Under the pieces are notes generated by a model that saw only the letters and a program-made list of their open reading frames with translations, did not search any database and was not told the origin of the DNA. A DNA stretch of 64,000 nt from positions 22,021,047-22,085,046 of the forward strand of contig CM028908.1 of NCBI GenBank assembly GCA_016801845.1, read 5' to 3'. Numbering within the stretch: position 1 is the stretch's first letter; each line of letters begins with the position of its first letter. A program made the translations under genes and the position numbers. Below, piece by piece: positions 1 through 13,860 of the stretch. Origin of the DNA: Polydactylus sextarius (lineage: Eukaryota > Chordata > Actinopteri > Polynemidae).

Positions 1-3000
1 TTTTATTAAAATACCAAGTACCTCAACCAATTAAAAGATAATGTTAAATGATATTTAGCAGAGGATTTCAGACTGAGCTGCTCCTGAACCTTCTCTGAAC
101 TCTGGACGGAAGCAGCTAATGATCAAAAACATTTCTGACATTCAGAACATGAATTTCAGGACTCTAATAATTATATTATTCATAGGTTCAGAATAAAGAG
201 CTTGTTGTGTTTACCTGGAATAACCGTGCATCATGTAAGACACTGCAGACGAAGGAGGAAATAGATCCAGAGTCGATGGTTCTCTGAGGGAATGTAATGG
301 TTTATTTGGCACCACTATTTATTCTACAGTCAGGAGCCATGGACCATCAGTGTTTCTTTTTTGTTTGTATTTTGTTGTTGTTGTTGTTGTTTTGTTTTTT
401 CCAGTAGACGATTTTAAATCCGAGGATATACATGCTTTTATTTCTTCCCTGATTTCAAGTCCAACACCACAGCAAGACTCTGAACTGTGTGAAACTATGC
501 ACCCGAGTGTTAGATGTAGCAGTCTATGTGCACTAGGGGAGTGTAAGCCATTTGAGCTCTGGAAAAAAAAAAAGGGTGAGTGCAGGAGGCTTGTTGCCAC
601 GGTAACATCTGTTCAAAGTTTTATCAGATTTCTTTTTTACCTTCACATTAGTGGTTTCAAACAACCGACAGAGGTGCTGTCCAGCAGGACATGCAGGAAC
701 ATGAAGGGAAGGCGACCGCAGGAAAGTAAAATGTCTCCCATTGTTGTTTTGTTGAAGTCAATAGTCTATGAACTATTGAAGTCGCACTTCTTGGATAACA
801 ACATTTATTTCTGTTTGTTTCTAAGTCACAATTAAATTGGGTCCTTTAGCTCATATAATATGGAAAGAAAAAATACAGAGAGACGTGATGTGATTTTCAA
901 ATTAGGTCAATGTCTTATTTTATTCTTTACCTTTTTATTAAACAGAGATGGTTACATCTCTGTGGATTTATGTGACATAAAGCTTTCCTGCTAAGAAATC
1001 ACACAGCGACCGTTACCTCACCGACCTGTGTGGTCACAAATAGCTTTTACTGGTCGGCGTGTTTGTGAAATGATAAGAGAGAAATGCTAATCGAGCTCCT
1101 CGCTCTGCAGTTTTATAAAAGGTGGCGTTCTTAAAACAACGTCCTGTTCTGTGAGCGCCGGCGCATTTTCATGGTGACCTCAGCACAAACAAACTGCATC
1201 TTTATCAAGCGGCGTGATTATTCAGACGGTCAGCGGGGACAGACGTGGGTCACGCAGAACACTACAGTTGGCAGGGTGAAGACCAGATATATTTACACTG
1301 CTGTCTTCACAACAGATGGCAGGACATTTTTTTGGGGGGAGGCATCTTTGGCGACTGAACCGCGTTAAAATAATGATGGAATGGAAAAATACTAGACTAG
1401 AATTTTCAGTTTACAGAAAACGTGAACAGAATGTGTCTGTGATATATTTTGAAGGTTAAAGGTGAAAACAAAGATGAGATTTTTGGATTCGATTTAATAA
1501 TTTTTTACTTGAATTTGATGTACTATACCAGCTCTAGGTGACCTTATGTTGTTTTGTAAAAAAAATAAAAAAGATTAAACTACTGTCCAAAGAAAAACTA
1601 TTGTCCATCCTTGAAGCCTTTTCTCTTATAAAGAGTATCTCTCTGTACGTGAGACTGTTTATACGTCTCATGTGCTGCACTGACTTTACTCAGAAGTTCT
1701 TGGAGGCAGTTCAAATTTTTTCCGTTTTTTTAGGAATTTTCTTTTTGTTTGTTTGTTTGTTTTTGATAGTGTGTTTTTATTTAGGTCCTATCTGTTGATA
1801 GATGAGTTTGTTGTTGTTGAGAGTAAATGAATGTTACAAAATGAAGGGATCAGGAACATATAGAACATACAGTGGTTCCATTTTGATTTCATTAAAATAC
1901 AAGCACATACACAGCGTACATGTTTCGTTTCCCTTGTAGGATTAAAGATGAAATAAAAAATAACATCCATCACTCTGCTTTATTCCCTATTACGCAGCTA
2001 CTCTGTGTTTAATATGTCCAAATTACACTTATCCTCGTCTTAAAGAAAACACTATCAAACCTCAAAATGGCCACATCTGAGCAGCCTGACACACAAATGA
2101 GCCGGTGGTTTTTTAAAACCGGCACAGTTTACTTTGAGAAAATCAAAAAAGCTCCTTCCTCCTGTATTTCTTATTTTATCACCCATCACTAATTGAGCTC
2201 AGATGTACACTTTAAGGCCTTTTTATTTTTTGCCAAACTACTGACAGACACGTTGAAGAGCAAGTGTGTTGATGAGTCAGCGAGCGTGAGGAATTACCGT
2301 GGCAGGATGCGCTCTGACTCATTTGGTGCCCGGAGCTAGGTATGTTTTATAGCGTTAAATGGTGTCTGTTGATAGCCTGAGCTGTGGGTGCGAGCTTAAT
2401 GCGACAAGTTGTGGGTTTTTTTTTTTTTTATTTGTTTTTTGAACAGCTCGCCGAGTTAACATGAGAAGACACGGGAGGCGTTCTGTGTGTAGCGTGGATC
2501 CTGATTAGTCTATTAATCTGTAGAGAGAGAGAGAGAAACACTTGCTGGAGCCGGATTGGCCAGATTCTATCTGTAGTCATGACACCGCCGGTACAACTGT
2601 CCCTCTTGTATATTATACATCCCTCCCACGTTGGCAGAGCAAATAAGCATGGCTGTCACGTAAATGAAGAGATGTCTCGCGGAGTGATCTCCATTTATAG
2701 GCCCATCTGCTCTGCCAGACGCACTCCAGAAAGAATCAGTGTCAAGAGAACACCAAAACTGCAGAGGAGGCACAGCAGCGAACTTTGCCTTCATTTACTT
2801 ATCACATGTCCTCCATCTATCCATGATGCCTTTGTTCCTGTTTCAAGGAGATTTTAATAAGACTCTCATCAAATGTCTCAGGGCTTAATTTCATGAGGAC
2901 TTAGAATTAATAAGCTCTGTATGGAAACAGGTGTATTAATAAAAGCAATGATTAAATGATCTATTGCGGACGGACGGCCCAGTGCTGCTATTTCTGTCTC

Positions 3001-6000
3001 TTTATTCTCAGGCTGCGTGCTGTTATACTTATTAAAAAACAATGTTTATCGTGTTTAAATGTCATTTCACATTTTTCCTCATCAGATCTCTAATTTCCTC
3101 ATTTGCCTCTAATGGAACATCTGCTTGTGAAGTGGAGGTCTGACTCCATGGAGGTTTTTTCACCATGTGAACGAGCGCTGTCAGGCTTGAATACTGAAAC
3201 TTTACGTGCCCAGAAGGGGCTTGTTTCATTACTTAGCCTTGAGGAAAGGTTTACTACCTGACAAGGCTGCCATGGACAGCTGACTGGTGCTTTTCGTTTT
3301 GTCTTAGCCTACACCTCTTCAACCCAACTACAGCTTTAAAAAAAAATTAAAAGTCACATTGAAGGAGCGGCGGTTCCCTCCCCTCTCTTCAGAACAGGAG
3401 CAAACCAGAGATTAGTACTTTGCTGATTCTGGCAGCTGCAGACAACCCCTGACACTGTTCGGAGGTGCCTACTAGCACACATATCCACGTAGCAGATTCA
3501 ATGTTTTATTTATCCAAACCTGTCTTAGAGTCAGAGCTGCATGGGAGAAGGGAAATGCTCTGATTGGTTAGTTTAAACCTCAGCAGACAGAGCCGGAACC
3601 GTACATTTCTTTTTGGAGTGAAGGTCAGGTCACAACGAGCTTGATTAAAAATCTAACTAACAGAGTGTTTTAATGGTAAAAAGCATATTTTTATTATTCA
3701 TTCATGATGCTGGAAGGTCAGAAGAATGCGGTAATGGCCATGTTGGCAGTAGTATGACTAATTTGAACATGAAAGAGCAGCTAATCCAGACTCACTAACC
3801 CACTCAGATAACTTCAGATGCTGATGATTTTATTCGTGACATTATTTTATACATTTTTAATTACAGTTAGATGGTTAGTTTAGTTAGCAGTATTCCATGA
3901 TGTGCCTCATCTTTGGCTGTTGACTGACAAATGTGAATTGCTAGTTTGCTGATATATTTGTGGCTCTAAGCAGGGGGGTAAGTGCAGCATGTGTTCGACA
4001 TGATGTGATCATCAGATACATTTGGATCAGATAAATGAGCAAATAGTCGCACATTGTAAAAAGACATTATTTTCAACTGACTGAATGAATAAATAAGCCA
4101 TTGATCACTGTTGGTGCACTATAAACATTTGCCATATTAGAAACATATTGTGCTGTTGGTGGTAAAATAAGACATTTAAAAAAAAAAGTGAATCCTAAAC
4201 TGTTTTTTCCGGAGGCATCATGGCAGGTTGGTGAATTTCACCACAGGCTGAAGCAGTGAGTCTCGGACAGAAATGTTTACCAAAATGGTTTTGTGCCACC
4301 GTTTGGATATGTGCCTTTTTTTTTTTTTTGAAAGTAAAAAAAAAAAATGTGAAAAATTGCCCAGAAGCAGCATTTCTGACAAACTCGTGGCATTAAAATA
4401 GCTTAACTAGCTAGTTACAGCTAATTGTCTCACTTCTCCCTGCAGTATCAGCTCTGTCTCAGGTTTAGTAACAGTAGCAAATCAGCAGCTATAGCAACAG
4501 TGGATGCCAAGGTAAGGAGAAAAATGGATCAAATGACTCAAATGACTGGTTTGATAATGAAAACTTGTCTGTTGTTCTACTTAAACAATGTTTTGTTTTT
4601 ACAAATTCTTATTGTTAACTTGCATTGTAATTTGTGGTTGCCTCCAGCCTTTGATAGCTATTAAGTTAGCTGGCATGCAGCTATGCAGGGATGTGATTTT
4701 TTTCCAAATGAATTGTCAGTTTTTTTTACCTGAGAATGTGCAGATCCCTTAAAAAGATGAGCCACTAGCTGGTGGCTAATGTACGTAACGACACAGCCAG
4801 TAAATGATGTAATGTTACACATCACTGGCCACAGGTATAAAGTTGGTAAATGGTAAACAGTAGTTTGATGCCTTCAAAAACATTCAATTTGAAGCAGTTT
4901 GCGGCTCTAATGCCACAGTAAATGAGCAGTCTAAAGTCTTATTCATGGTCAAAGTTTGAGCTTTTCAGAAGATGTTCACTCAGTTTGTGCTCGTAAATCA
5001 TCCTTTAAACCTGTCAATAACGTCCCTGGAGGAATGCAAGTTTGTAAATGTTCATTTTGCTTTGCCAAGTGAGTTGAAGGCCCAGCTCTAACTCACAGTT
5101 GTCACTGAACGCCAACAATTTATCACGCATCTGCTGCGTCTTCGCCCTCTGGTCAGGCTTCTACGCAGCGAAGGTCACGTTACTGGTGGACAGATTGTAC
5201 ACTGCCTTTTGTTTGTCAGTCATGATCACAGGCATTAATTGATTTTCTTGTTGTATTTAGAGACCATCAGAATGATTAGTACATCAATTCACCTTTCATC
5301 TAGTTTCGTCGAGCCACTGATGTCCCAGTGCATCACTCACTCACCAGTGTATTCCTCAAACCATTAAAACTTCAGCTCATGCGGTGCTGTAAATTTTCAA
5401 AGACTGTGCATTTGCTTAATTAGCAGTTTTTCTTTTTTGCAGCAGAACTCGGAGGGATCGTAAAAACAAAAAAAAACTTGTTTCTGCAAGACTCTGGTGC
5501 TGACTAACTAAACTCAAATAAATCTCAGAGCAGAGATAAAGTGAATTTTGAGATGTTGGCTGAGATTAGGTCAGAACCCTCTTTGCCCGTCTGCATCCCA
5601 TGTACTGCTCGCCAGGATTATTTTTATCTGGAAGACTGAGGCCGGTATCATTTTTCAAAGTGAGAATCCGCCAGCGCAGCATGAGTAATCCATCTTGGTT
5701 CCTCTGACAATTTCCTGTGGAACATGTGTGTGCTCTTTATTCCTGAAGGGTTACCTCAGGCACATGAGAAGAGATGAAAATCTCTTGGAAGGGGAATAAA
5801 CCAGGAGAGCAATTTGTGATAAAAGGAATCCTCCAGAAGTTCATACACAAACCCCCCGTGCGACGCGTGCCGATAAACTCCCTCTCCTCATAACGCAATT
5901 AACAACACGAACGCATCATGTTCCACAGGCGAGGAATTAAGATGTTCTCAATCAGTGTGCTTCATTAAGACAGCCTCCTATAAAGAATGTTCTTTTACAC

Positions 6001-6051
6001 AGCATTTATTCTGAGAGGGTTCATTTGCACCAAGATACTGTCTGAGTATGT

Positions 6052-6054
<3 letters not shown>

Positions 6055-6109
<55 letters not shown>
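6055..6109. repeat. (TG)n-(GA)n compound microsatellite
   Basis: About 16 TG units run directly into about 12 GA units. It is an intronic simple repeat with no sign of function. Confidence 0.95.
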
Positions 6110-7716
6110 AAATATATATTTTTATGCTTATTTTTTCATTATAAGCACTGATAAGGTAACAATATCTTCATGCCAGAGGGACATTATGTCATCCTAAGCA
6201 CTTATTTCCTTTATTGTTGAAGTGAGACCAGATATCCAAAATGTGTGTGTGCACTTTTAATTTCCGCTATCTCACAATTATGAATATTGAGGCTTAACTT
6301 TACTTGTTATTTAGAAAATAAATCTGACGACCAATTTGCTCAAATGGAATGAAATAAATAGAAAAAAAAAAAAAATCCAATTTTCAAATGGTCTGACAAA
6401 CTGTGCCAAGGACTGTTTTTTTAGTTTTATAATGCAGCACACAGGTGTGCAGCGTCTGCTGTATCAAAAACGTCATACAAGAACCAGAGAAAATTCGTCC
6501 TAGATGGAAGAACATGTCATTCCTCTGCTTTCATTATGGTAATACACACTGGAGTACTAGTAGTAGTAGTAGTAGTATTTTAATACGCAAGATATTAATA
6601 CTTGCCGTTGCAGCCTCTGTCTCCTGGCCATGTTTTTATGGAGCAGCCAAAGAGCCTTTAACGCTCTCTGCCGCCCTGGAGACAAGTGTCAATACAGAGT
6701 GAACCAAAAGGAAAGTCATTTCAAGTATTGCCTGCAACTTACTCTGGCAGTAAAGGAGCCAAATAGACAAAACAACACAACTCTGCTTCTAGCCGCAGAG
6801 AACTCTCTCTGTTTGTTGAGATGTAGAGAATGAGTTGATATTTAGTGTCAATCACTATTAATCATTTTCTCTGTCCTAAAGAAACAGCTTCATGCTGCGC
6901 TCCGTCGCAAAGGCTCTTGCTATTGTTGTCGAGCTTTGACTGACACCTCCAAAAGATCCCTGTCAGACGGGGGCATTTTCTACACGATTGACAGTAATTG
7001 TCTGCGAGGCACAGTGCTTTTAGTGCTCAAAGACTGGTAGGGTAAACTGTAATTGACCTGCCTAATAACCTCTAATGCTGAGGGAGTAATTTGTGCTCCT
7101 TTTATTTTGGTTACCAGGCATTTTTAAGACAACCAAACCAGGCTGAATGCTGACTCACTGCTATATTTAAAGCACTTAGCTTTCTTTTTTTTTTTTCCTC
7201 TTTCTTGCGAAACTCAAATCTCCAAAAGCATGTTAGATTTAACATACTGGTTACTTAGCAGTCAGAAGTAAGGGAAAAATGATTCTGCTTTACAGTGTCT
7301 CATATAGTTTTATAGCACTCCAATCATTTATTTAGCTTCACTTTTGGGCCTTTGTGTCTGTTGCCTGCAGCTTCCTGTCTGCATTAGTTATAGGATATAA
7401 ATAGCGATACTCACCAAGTGTGGGATAAAATTTCAAATTAAATAAGTTCATGATGTGCTTTTAATGTTTTGGGAGGGAATACAAGTAAGCAACACAGCAG
7501 GCAGGTCAACATTTCAGTCAGATTTGCGCAGAATCCTACATGCTAAGTCTGCAGCCAAAGCTAGGAGCTCTGTGTAGTTATACTCAGACACAGTGGTGCT
7601 TTAAGGTAATAGCTAGCTAATAGTGGCTAATAATGGGTAATAATGGCTGTCAGAATGGTAGCATACTGATATTCAAGTATAATTTTTACCTGTTTGCTAA
7701 CATTTGTTAAATAGCA

Positions 7717-7976
7717 TTAAAGGTGACAGAGAATTAAAAACTTTTAACTCGTCTTTGTTGAAGAACATTAGTCCACCGTCATTCAGGAACATTTGAAAAG
7801 TGCTAGAAATTCTGAACATCTCCTTTTCATAGAAATTCCTCTTTTAGAAATATCTGCTAGAAAATGGGTCAATTTCAAAAATGGTTGTTTGTGACATGAC
7901 ATAAAATGTAAAATGCAACCCCCCCACCCCCAAACCCCCACCCCACCCCCATTCAGCCATTCTCTGTCACCTTTAA
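7717..7976 (+). mobile_element. TTAA-flanked MITE, copy 1 (piggyBac-like)
   Basis: The element body is 7721-7972 (252 bp). It is bounded by inverted termini AGGTGACAGAGAAT and ATTCTCTGTCACCT, and flanked on both sides by TTAA (7717-7720 and 7973-7976). TTAA duplication is the hallmark of piggyBac-type insertion. A core around 7806-7860 recurs in the copies at 9941 and 54394. A C-rich tract sits near the right end. There is no coding capacity, so it would move only with a transposase supplied elsewhere. Confidence 0.85.
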
Positions 7977-9578
7977 ACAAAATGTGCAGCTAATGCTAAT
8001 GGGATTATTTTTAGGTAAATTGTTAACATTAAAGTTATTAGGCAGTTGACTGGGCAACTAATGAGAAAATATGGTCGACAATGACTGAGAATGAATGAGG
8101 ACATTCATATAGTTCGATGAAGTGAGGAAGTTTTTTGTGACGGAGTTTGGTTTGGTTAACTCTGCAGCAACATTCAAATTTTACCGCACCGTTAATCATC
8201 TCCTATCATAGGGCCATGTGGTAATGCTCTGGTCATTTGCTGCAGCTAATGATCCATGTGACAAGGTGAGAATCATTGGTACAGGTCTGAGTACAGCAAA
8301 AAATCAATATCAATTACACCTATATCGGAGAATTGTCAAAAGTAAATGCCCAGGTGTCCTTATTTTCGCCACCGTCAGCCAATCGCTTTTGTTGGCTGAA
8401 AGAAGAACAACACCGACAACAACAAAAAAAAAAGAGCGTACCTGATTTGTGGTCTCTAATTGACCATTAACCTTGATGTTGACAACTTCACAAGAAAATA
8501 GAAAGCACGTTCATTTAGTCATGATGCTGCATAAATGCAGGCACCTGAGAAGATGCAGTGCGCGCGGCAGGTTCTAGCGTCCTGGGTCCACGCTGCACAG
8601 CTGGGCGTGATTTATGCCGCTGACAAGGCCGTTTCTCTCCAGCACAGCACACTGTGGGGAACCTTAGGAGAGACAGCCTTTCAATTTATCTCAGACAGCC
8701 CCCCCACCACCTTCCTCTGCACTTCAGGGTTTTTAAAGTAGTCAAGAGCATAGATCAACACCTGAAGTTAGGTCCCACCCCTTTGTCCCGACTCAGAGGA
8801 TATGGTGACCTCACCTCCTTTCTTGCCACGTCGCAGCCTCGCGCCTCCGAGTGCTGTTAGCCATGCCGACATTTTGATACAATTATGATTAGAAACATCA
8901 CCCGCAGGTAGGTCGATGACGGTCAGCGTGTGCGCAAAGATGGAAAAAAACACACGCTCTCGCCTCACTTTATCTACGAGCTTACTGTGGCGGACAAACA
9001 CAATATCAAACACGTACCCTGCAGTTCTTTTTTTTTTTTTTCACAGTTACTTTCTCCTGTTTAGTTAAACTGGTATTTGGAAGTGAAAGTCCGTTGCAGT
9101 GGTGTAGCTGAGCAAGCTCTATGTGCACTGAGGCAATAATCCCTGTATATAAAAACAGGGTGTCCGCAGGGTCTTAAAAAGTATTAAAAGTTGATAAATC
9201 AATTTTGGGAAAATTAAGGCCCTTAAAAGTATTACAAAGTCTTAATCGCGATTTTCTGAGGTATTAAATTTTGTTGGTGTTCAAGCTTTGTCCAAACAAT
9301 TTCACAGCAAAAAGTTTGCATGAATGTATTTATTTTACTCCCCACATTTTAAAACTATCAATATGCCGGCGTGCTCTGTTTGCCGGGTTGCGTCAAACCG
9401 TTACACATCTGGCAACAGTGGACATTCTCCTCCCAGTGTGGTACTGAGAAAGGAAGATGGGGACATGTAAGTTTTCCTCCTAGTTGGAGACGCCTGATTT
9501 CAAAGAATGGGTGAAGCCTGTTGCAGATAATAACCATGAGACTTAATGTTCATTTTGTAAGAAGAAAATAAGTCCAAC

Positions 9579-10250
9579 GTGAGCGGTAAGAGCCACAAGA
9601 CTGCTGCTGGATACAAAGAGCAGCAGATGTCCATTTCCAGTTTCTGTGCTCCACCAGCACCAGGTCAGAGCACAGCTGAACCAGCCAGCACAGCTGCAAC
9701 AGCGGCCTCTGCCTCGTCGTCCGCCGACATCATGGCAGCTCTGGGCAGCACACTGACGCTCCGTGCGGAGGTTATCTGGTGCCTTAACACAGCGGTGAAT
9801 CACCAGTCACTAAATTCATACAAAGGAGTTTCAGATATTTTCAAGTCCATGTTTCTGGACTCTGACTTAGCCAAAACGTTCACCTGTGGCAAGGACAAAA
9901 TGGGATACATCATACGATTCAGGCTGGGACACTTCTTTAAAGGTGACAGAGAATCAAAAAGCGTTACCTGGTCTTTGTTGAAGGACGGTCGTCCACCCAC
10001 ATTCAGGAACATGCGCTAAGTGCTAGAAATTCTAAACATCTCCTTTTCATAGAAATTCCTCTTTTAGAAATGTCACTAGAAAATGGGTCAATTTCAAAAA
10101 TGGTTGTTTGTGACATAAAATGTATCTCACTGCCACCATTCTCTGTCACTTTTAAGCAGCAGCTTGTTGACAGCATCAACAAAGCTGCTACTTTGTGCTT
10201 ATGTTTGATGAGTTTGTGAATATATCTCAATAGCTGAGTCACTTATTTTT
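9579..10250 (+). pseudogene. hAT transposase pseudogene fragment
   Basis: The open stretch starting at 9579 encodes an Ala/Ser-rich linker and then a segment resembling the post-BED region of fish hAT-like transposases (AEVIWCLNTAVNHQS, SDLAKTFTCGKDK). It is interrupted at 9941 by a MITE. Beyond the MITE, from 10156, similarity resumes as QQLVDSINK, and then in another frame as FVLMFDE. The catalytic core and the C-terminal dimerisation region are missing. It has no promoter context and lies in an intron, so I treat it as non-functional. Confidence 0.65.
9937..10155 (+). mobile_element. TTAA-flanked MITE, copy 2, nested in the hAT relic
   Basis: The body is 9941-10151 (211 bp), flanked by TTAA at 9937-9940 and 10152-10155. 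It shares the same termini and the same central core (near 10027-10080) as copy 1. It interrupts the hAT transposase fragment, so this MITE moved after the hAT insertion. Confidence 0.85.
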
Positions 10251-13200
10251 TACTGTGACCTAATATATAGTACGTTCTAAAAATTTTCTATATGTACCTA
10301 ATAATGTGTCCTTGTATTTTAATAAACTTGCCATGATTTAATTTATTCTTTTGGGCTTTGCTCCTTCTTACTGTATCTAAGTTCAGTTGTGTGGTTCTAC
10401 AAACTACAACAGTTTTATAAGTTAAATATTTGTCTCTGGTAACAGCCTGATGTGGCGATGAGGCCTTAAAATATTTTTTTGGAGGGTCTTAAAAAGTCTT
10501 AAATAAAGTCTTAAGTAAAGTATTGAAATTAACTTAAGGATTCCTACATATACCCTGAAAAAGCCTTAGCTGTGACTAATTATTCGGTGAAATCACCACA
10601 AGCTTTTGACGATCTCTCTTTTCCTCTGGTCTCATGGCTGAGTAATTCCACTGATGGAATCTTAACCTCTGTTTTCACGAGCCATGTTATTTACCCTATT
10701 AATTAAGTAGAGATGCACACAGGCCTCCACCCTGCAGTCATGCTATCAGCCCGTCTCAGAGTCACTGAGTATTCATGAATGGCCCTGTTTAGAAGCCTTA
10801 CATCAGAATCTGATCTGTGATTACGCATATTGTTTGCATGTTAAATTTTCATTTGCCCCCCAATACTTCAGCTGCATTAGCAGGTTAGTGTGTTTTTGTG
10901 GAATAAGAGAGGAGAGCGTTTGGTTTCGCTATTTGAGGCTCCATACTCGCTGTTGCTGCTACTGCCATTAGTCATGGGCTCCACAGTTTTAGGTGCATAC
11001 TTATTTCAAAGCCTCTGCTCTCAATGTACAATTTTCCTGCCCTTTTTTTTTTTCGTGACCTATTATTTGGATTGTGACAGTTTCCTCTCACAATGTAGAA
11101 TTTATCAAACAGATCAAAGACAAAATATGTCTGAATGAAACATCAAAACGTGGCTTTCAAGTGCCTTTTTGATTGTGAGAAGGCTCACAAAGAGGCAGCG
11201 TCTGCATTTGTTAACAGCGTCTCAAAGAGAATGTAAGGAAATAACAAAAACAGCCTCTTACTTTGGACTAGGCTCTTGCCTGCAATTTCCACTTCACAGT
11301 GGCCGTGATAGCTGCACTCTGACTGATGTTATTTGTCTCTTTCATCTTGTCACAGAGCGGGGAGGATCAACTCCTCATCCTCAGAGGTTTGATCTCACCC
11401 AAAATACACACCTGTGTTTTTTAGGACTGAGCGAGTGCCTTTGGTCACCGTGGCTCTGTTGAAAATAATGGGCTCCTTTTACGGAAAATTATTGCACATA
11501 TGTCCATTAAAGAAGTATGAGGCACGGATGAAAGGAGTGGCACTTGTGTTCATCTCACCTGTGAATTATTGATACCTGGCCCGCCACTGCTCTTGGGACC
11601 GAGGTGGGAAATGTCTCTGCGCGTAATGGGAACACCACCCAGACATCCTGTCTGCACTACGCAAGAGAAGAGGAAAGATGGGAGGCAAAAGTGAAACATG
11701 TTAATAGTAGAGCTCCATCTCTTATTCAGCACCTTCGCTGACTTCTACTGTATTCGACCACATCTGTTCTTCCATTAACCCCAGACTGAAATAATCAACA
11801 CATAGACACTCTGTATTTTCGGTGAGAGGGAAGTGCTTCCCCAGTCTTCATACAAAACCACAGAGAAGATAGAAGATTGCAGTGAGTGGCCAGGAACACT
11901 CTCTGCTCCACATGAGGGCTACTGATGATTTAACTCCCTATAAGAGCCATTGTGCTCGCATACAGCACCACTTGTTCCCATCTCAGCGCAGAAGATGCAT
12001 GGTGCACAAGTCACATGATAGCTGTTTTGTCCCTGAGGATAAGGGGATTGTGGATACACACAACGCAGGGCTCAAATGCAGGTATTTAGTTATATTGAGG
12101 TATTGCTTTGAGGCTCGTGCTGTCTGACTTGAACTGGGTCAGAGCTTGCTCTAGTTTAAAATAATGTTTTCCTGTTTTGTTTTCACACTGATTGCACTAT
12201 TTAATTGATCACAGATGCATACGTGTGTTCAATAACTGTGCTACATACACAGAGCACCAGCAGTGTGATGTAATTAATGTATAGCGGTTGTTTTAATTGT
12301 GCTTACTCTGCTCGGGGTTATGGGCTGTTGTAAGACTGTGGTGCCACTTAATGGGCCATTTTCCTAAAAATTATCAGCCTCCAGGTTTGATGTCATTAAC
12401 TGCAGGCCATCCGGCGCTGCAGTGTGCCCCTCACATAACTGATGGTGGTCGTTCGTCGGCTACTTTGCATTCAGCACTTTTCCCTCAGCCCCAATATAAA
12501 CCAAGAAGTCTGAGCTCTGCAGCGTCGTGTGGTTTCAGAAGTAGATTCTCTTACACCGACTGTCTCCGCACTTTCCTATCACATGTACAACTTGGAAAAA
12601 AAAAAGACTCCACGCAGACGAGCAAAGTGCTGGGAGAATGTAACACTGTGTCACACTGTATCAAGAACATTTCAGGAGCATATCCAGTTAAATGCATCGC
12701 TGGCAAACAAGAAAACACCCGACTCACATAACAACAGCGAAAACTGATCAACTGTTTTGCTCAAAACTAACACATGAAGTAAAACAAGTAGCAGTTTATA
12801 CTTACTCCAATAGGTTCATTTGTTCTTTGGTGTTGGGGAAAGTGGCAAGCATTTCAGTCACAGAGATAAGCAGTGTGACTCAACTAAGTCTGTAAGTTTT
12901 AGGTTTAAAAATACAACAGTGAAGAGGTGGTGTAGAGGAGGTTTGTCACTACGAGGAACTTCATCTATGTAATCTATGTTATTTTAGTCAACACTGATCT
13001 GAAAACATCTGTTGATGCAGCTTTAATTGCTTAATTGCAAAGCTTATGGTTGTAATAACATGTATGTGCCCGTGTTCATGTACATTAGGAAAAATAATAT
13101 TTGCCCTTTAGTTAATTCTCTGTCTTTTAACGGTGGATAAAACCGTTCGCTCTGACTCCTTTGACTCATTCAGGAGGTGAACGGAGCAATTTACCAGTCA

Positions 13201-13732
13201 CACATCATTTTCTTTCCGCTCCCAATCAGGCTGACGCCATTTTATATTTACAGTTTGCAGAATCAGCAGTGCATTTCAGATAATTAAAATTCAGCATACT
13301 TTGATGAGTCGCTCCACCCTTGATTTCCCACAGTACCTTGGTTTCAAGGGCACAATTTCCATTTTCGCTTGTTATTTAGAAAATGTCAGGTTTCGTTAAG
13401 GCCTTTTGACCTTTTTTTTGAAGCACTTGTGGCCATCGCATAAAAGGGCATGAAGCCACTGTTGTCCTAGATTTCTTGTCACACGCTGAATTAATCAGCC
13501 CTGGAAATACAACCCTATTTCTCATCGCTGTCATTTGCAAAAGAAGCCGAACTTAATTAGAGAGACTGAGAAATGTTCTCTGTTGTGTTTTAGTCACTTA
13601 TCTTTGCTGTTGTCAGCCTTGCACCACAAAGTCGAACTTTTACATTGTATCCACATCAGCATTTGCTATTAACAGTGCAAGCTTGTACAACACATAGTTT
13701 AAACAAACTCTTTTTTTTCCCCCAAACCACAG

Positions 13733-13860
13733 GATCTCCATCCTGGACAACGGTAACCTCCGGGTGTGGAACGCGACCAAATTGGACGCGGGCCTCTACA
13801 CGTGTGTGGCGAGAAACCAGTTTGGTGTGGCGAGCAGCACTGGAAGCGTCACAGTTAAAG
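13733..13860 (+). CDS. cntn5: cntn5 exon: C-terminal half of Ig5
   Basis: The acceptor is ..accacag at 13732 and the donor is gtatttc at 13861. The 128-bp exon starts with the last base of a codon and ends with the first base of the next. It encodes ISILDNGNLRVWNATKLDAG followed by LYTCVARNQFGVASSTGS and VTVK, a classic Ig C-set end with the DAGLYTC cysteine motif. The longest open frame over this exon is a different, spurious one. Confidence 0.93.

Larger units (their letters stand above)
9156..10557 (+). mobile_element. hAT-type DNA transposon relic with BED-like transposase fragment
   Basis: The left end starts CAGGGTGTCCGCAGGGTC, and the right end reads CAGGGTATATG on the opposite strand. 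CAGGGT termini with repeated TTAAAAAGTCTTAAA motifs recur in fish hAT-like elements. An identical 8-bp target duplication is not visible. Inside, translation gives LETPDFKEWVKPV near 9485 (the usual start of these BED-finger proteins) and VIWCLNTAVNHQSLNSYKGV then KTFTCGKDKMGYI near 9770-9910. The reading frame is broken by stops and truncated, and a MITE sits in it (9941-10151). It is a dead, internally deleted copy. Confidence 0.72.
1..13732 (+). other. cntn5: cntn5 intron (5' end outside window)
   Basis: No coding exon is supported in this stretch. I looked for the exon carrying the first half of Ig5 and did not find it, so it lies further left. The interval holds a TG/GA microsatellite (6055-6109), a TTAA-flanked MITE (7721-7972) and a hAT relic with a nested MITE (9156-10557). 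The rest is unique-looking, AT-rich DNA. Short ORFs here lack domain similarity and splice context. Confidence 0.75.

Noticed and set aside
350..835. 161-codon plus-strand ORF near the left edge
   Set aside because: It begins in a GTT repeat, is low in complexity at its start, has no recognised domain or splice context, and lies in a contactin intron.
11728..11750. Possible RE1/NRSF site (TTCAGCACCTTCGCTGAC)
   Set aside because: Only the left half matches; the right half (GGACAGCGCC) is absent.
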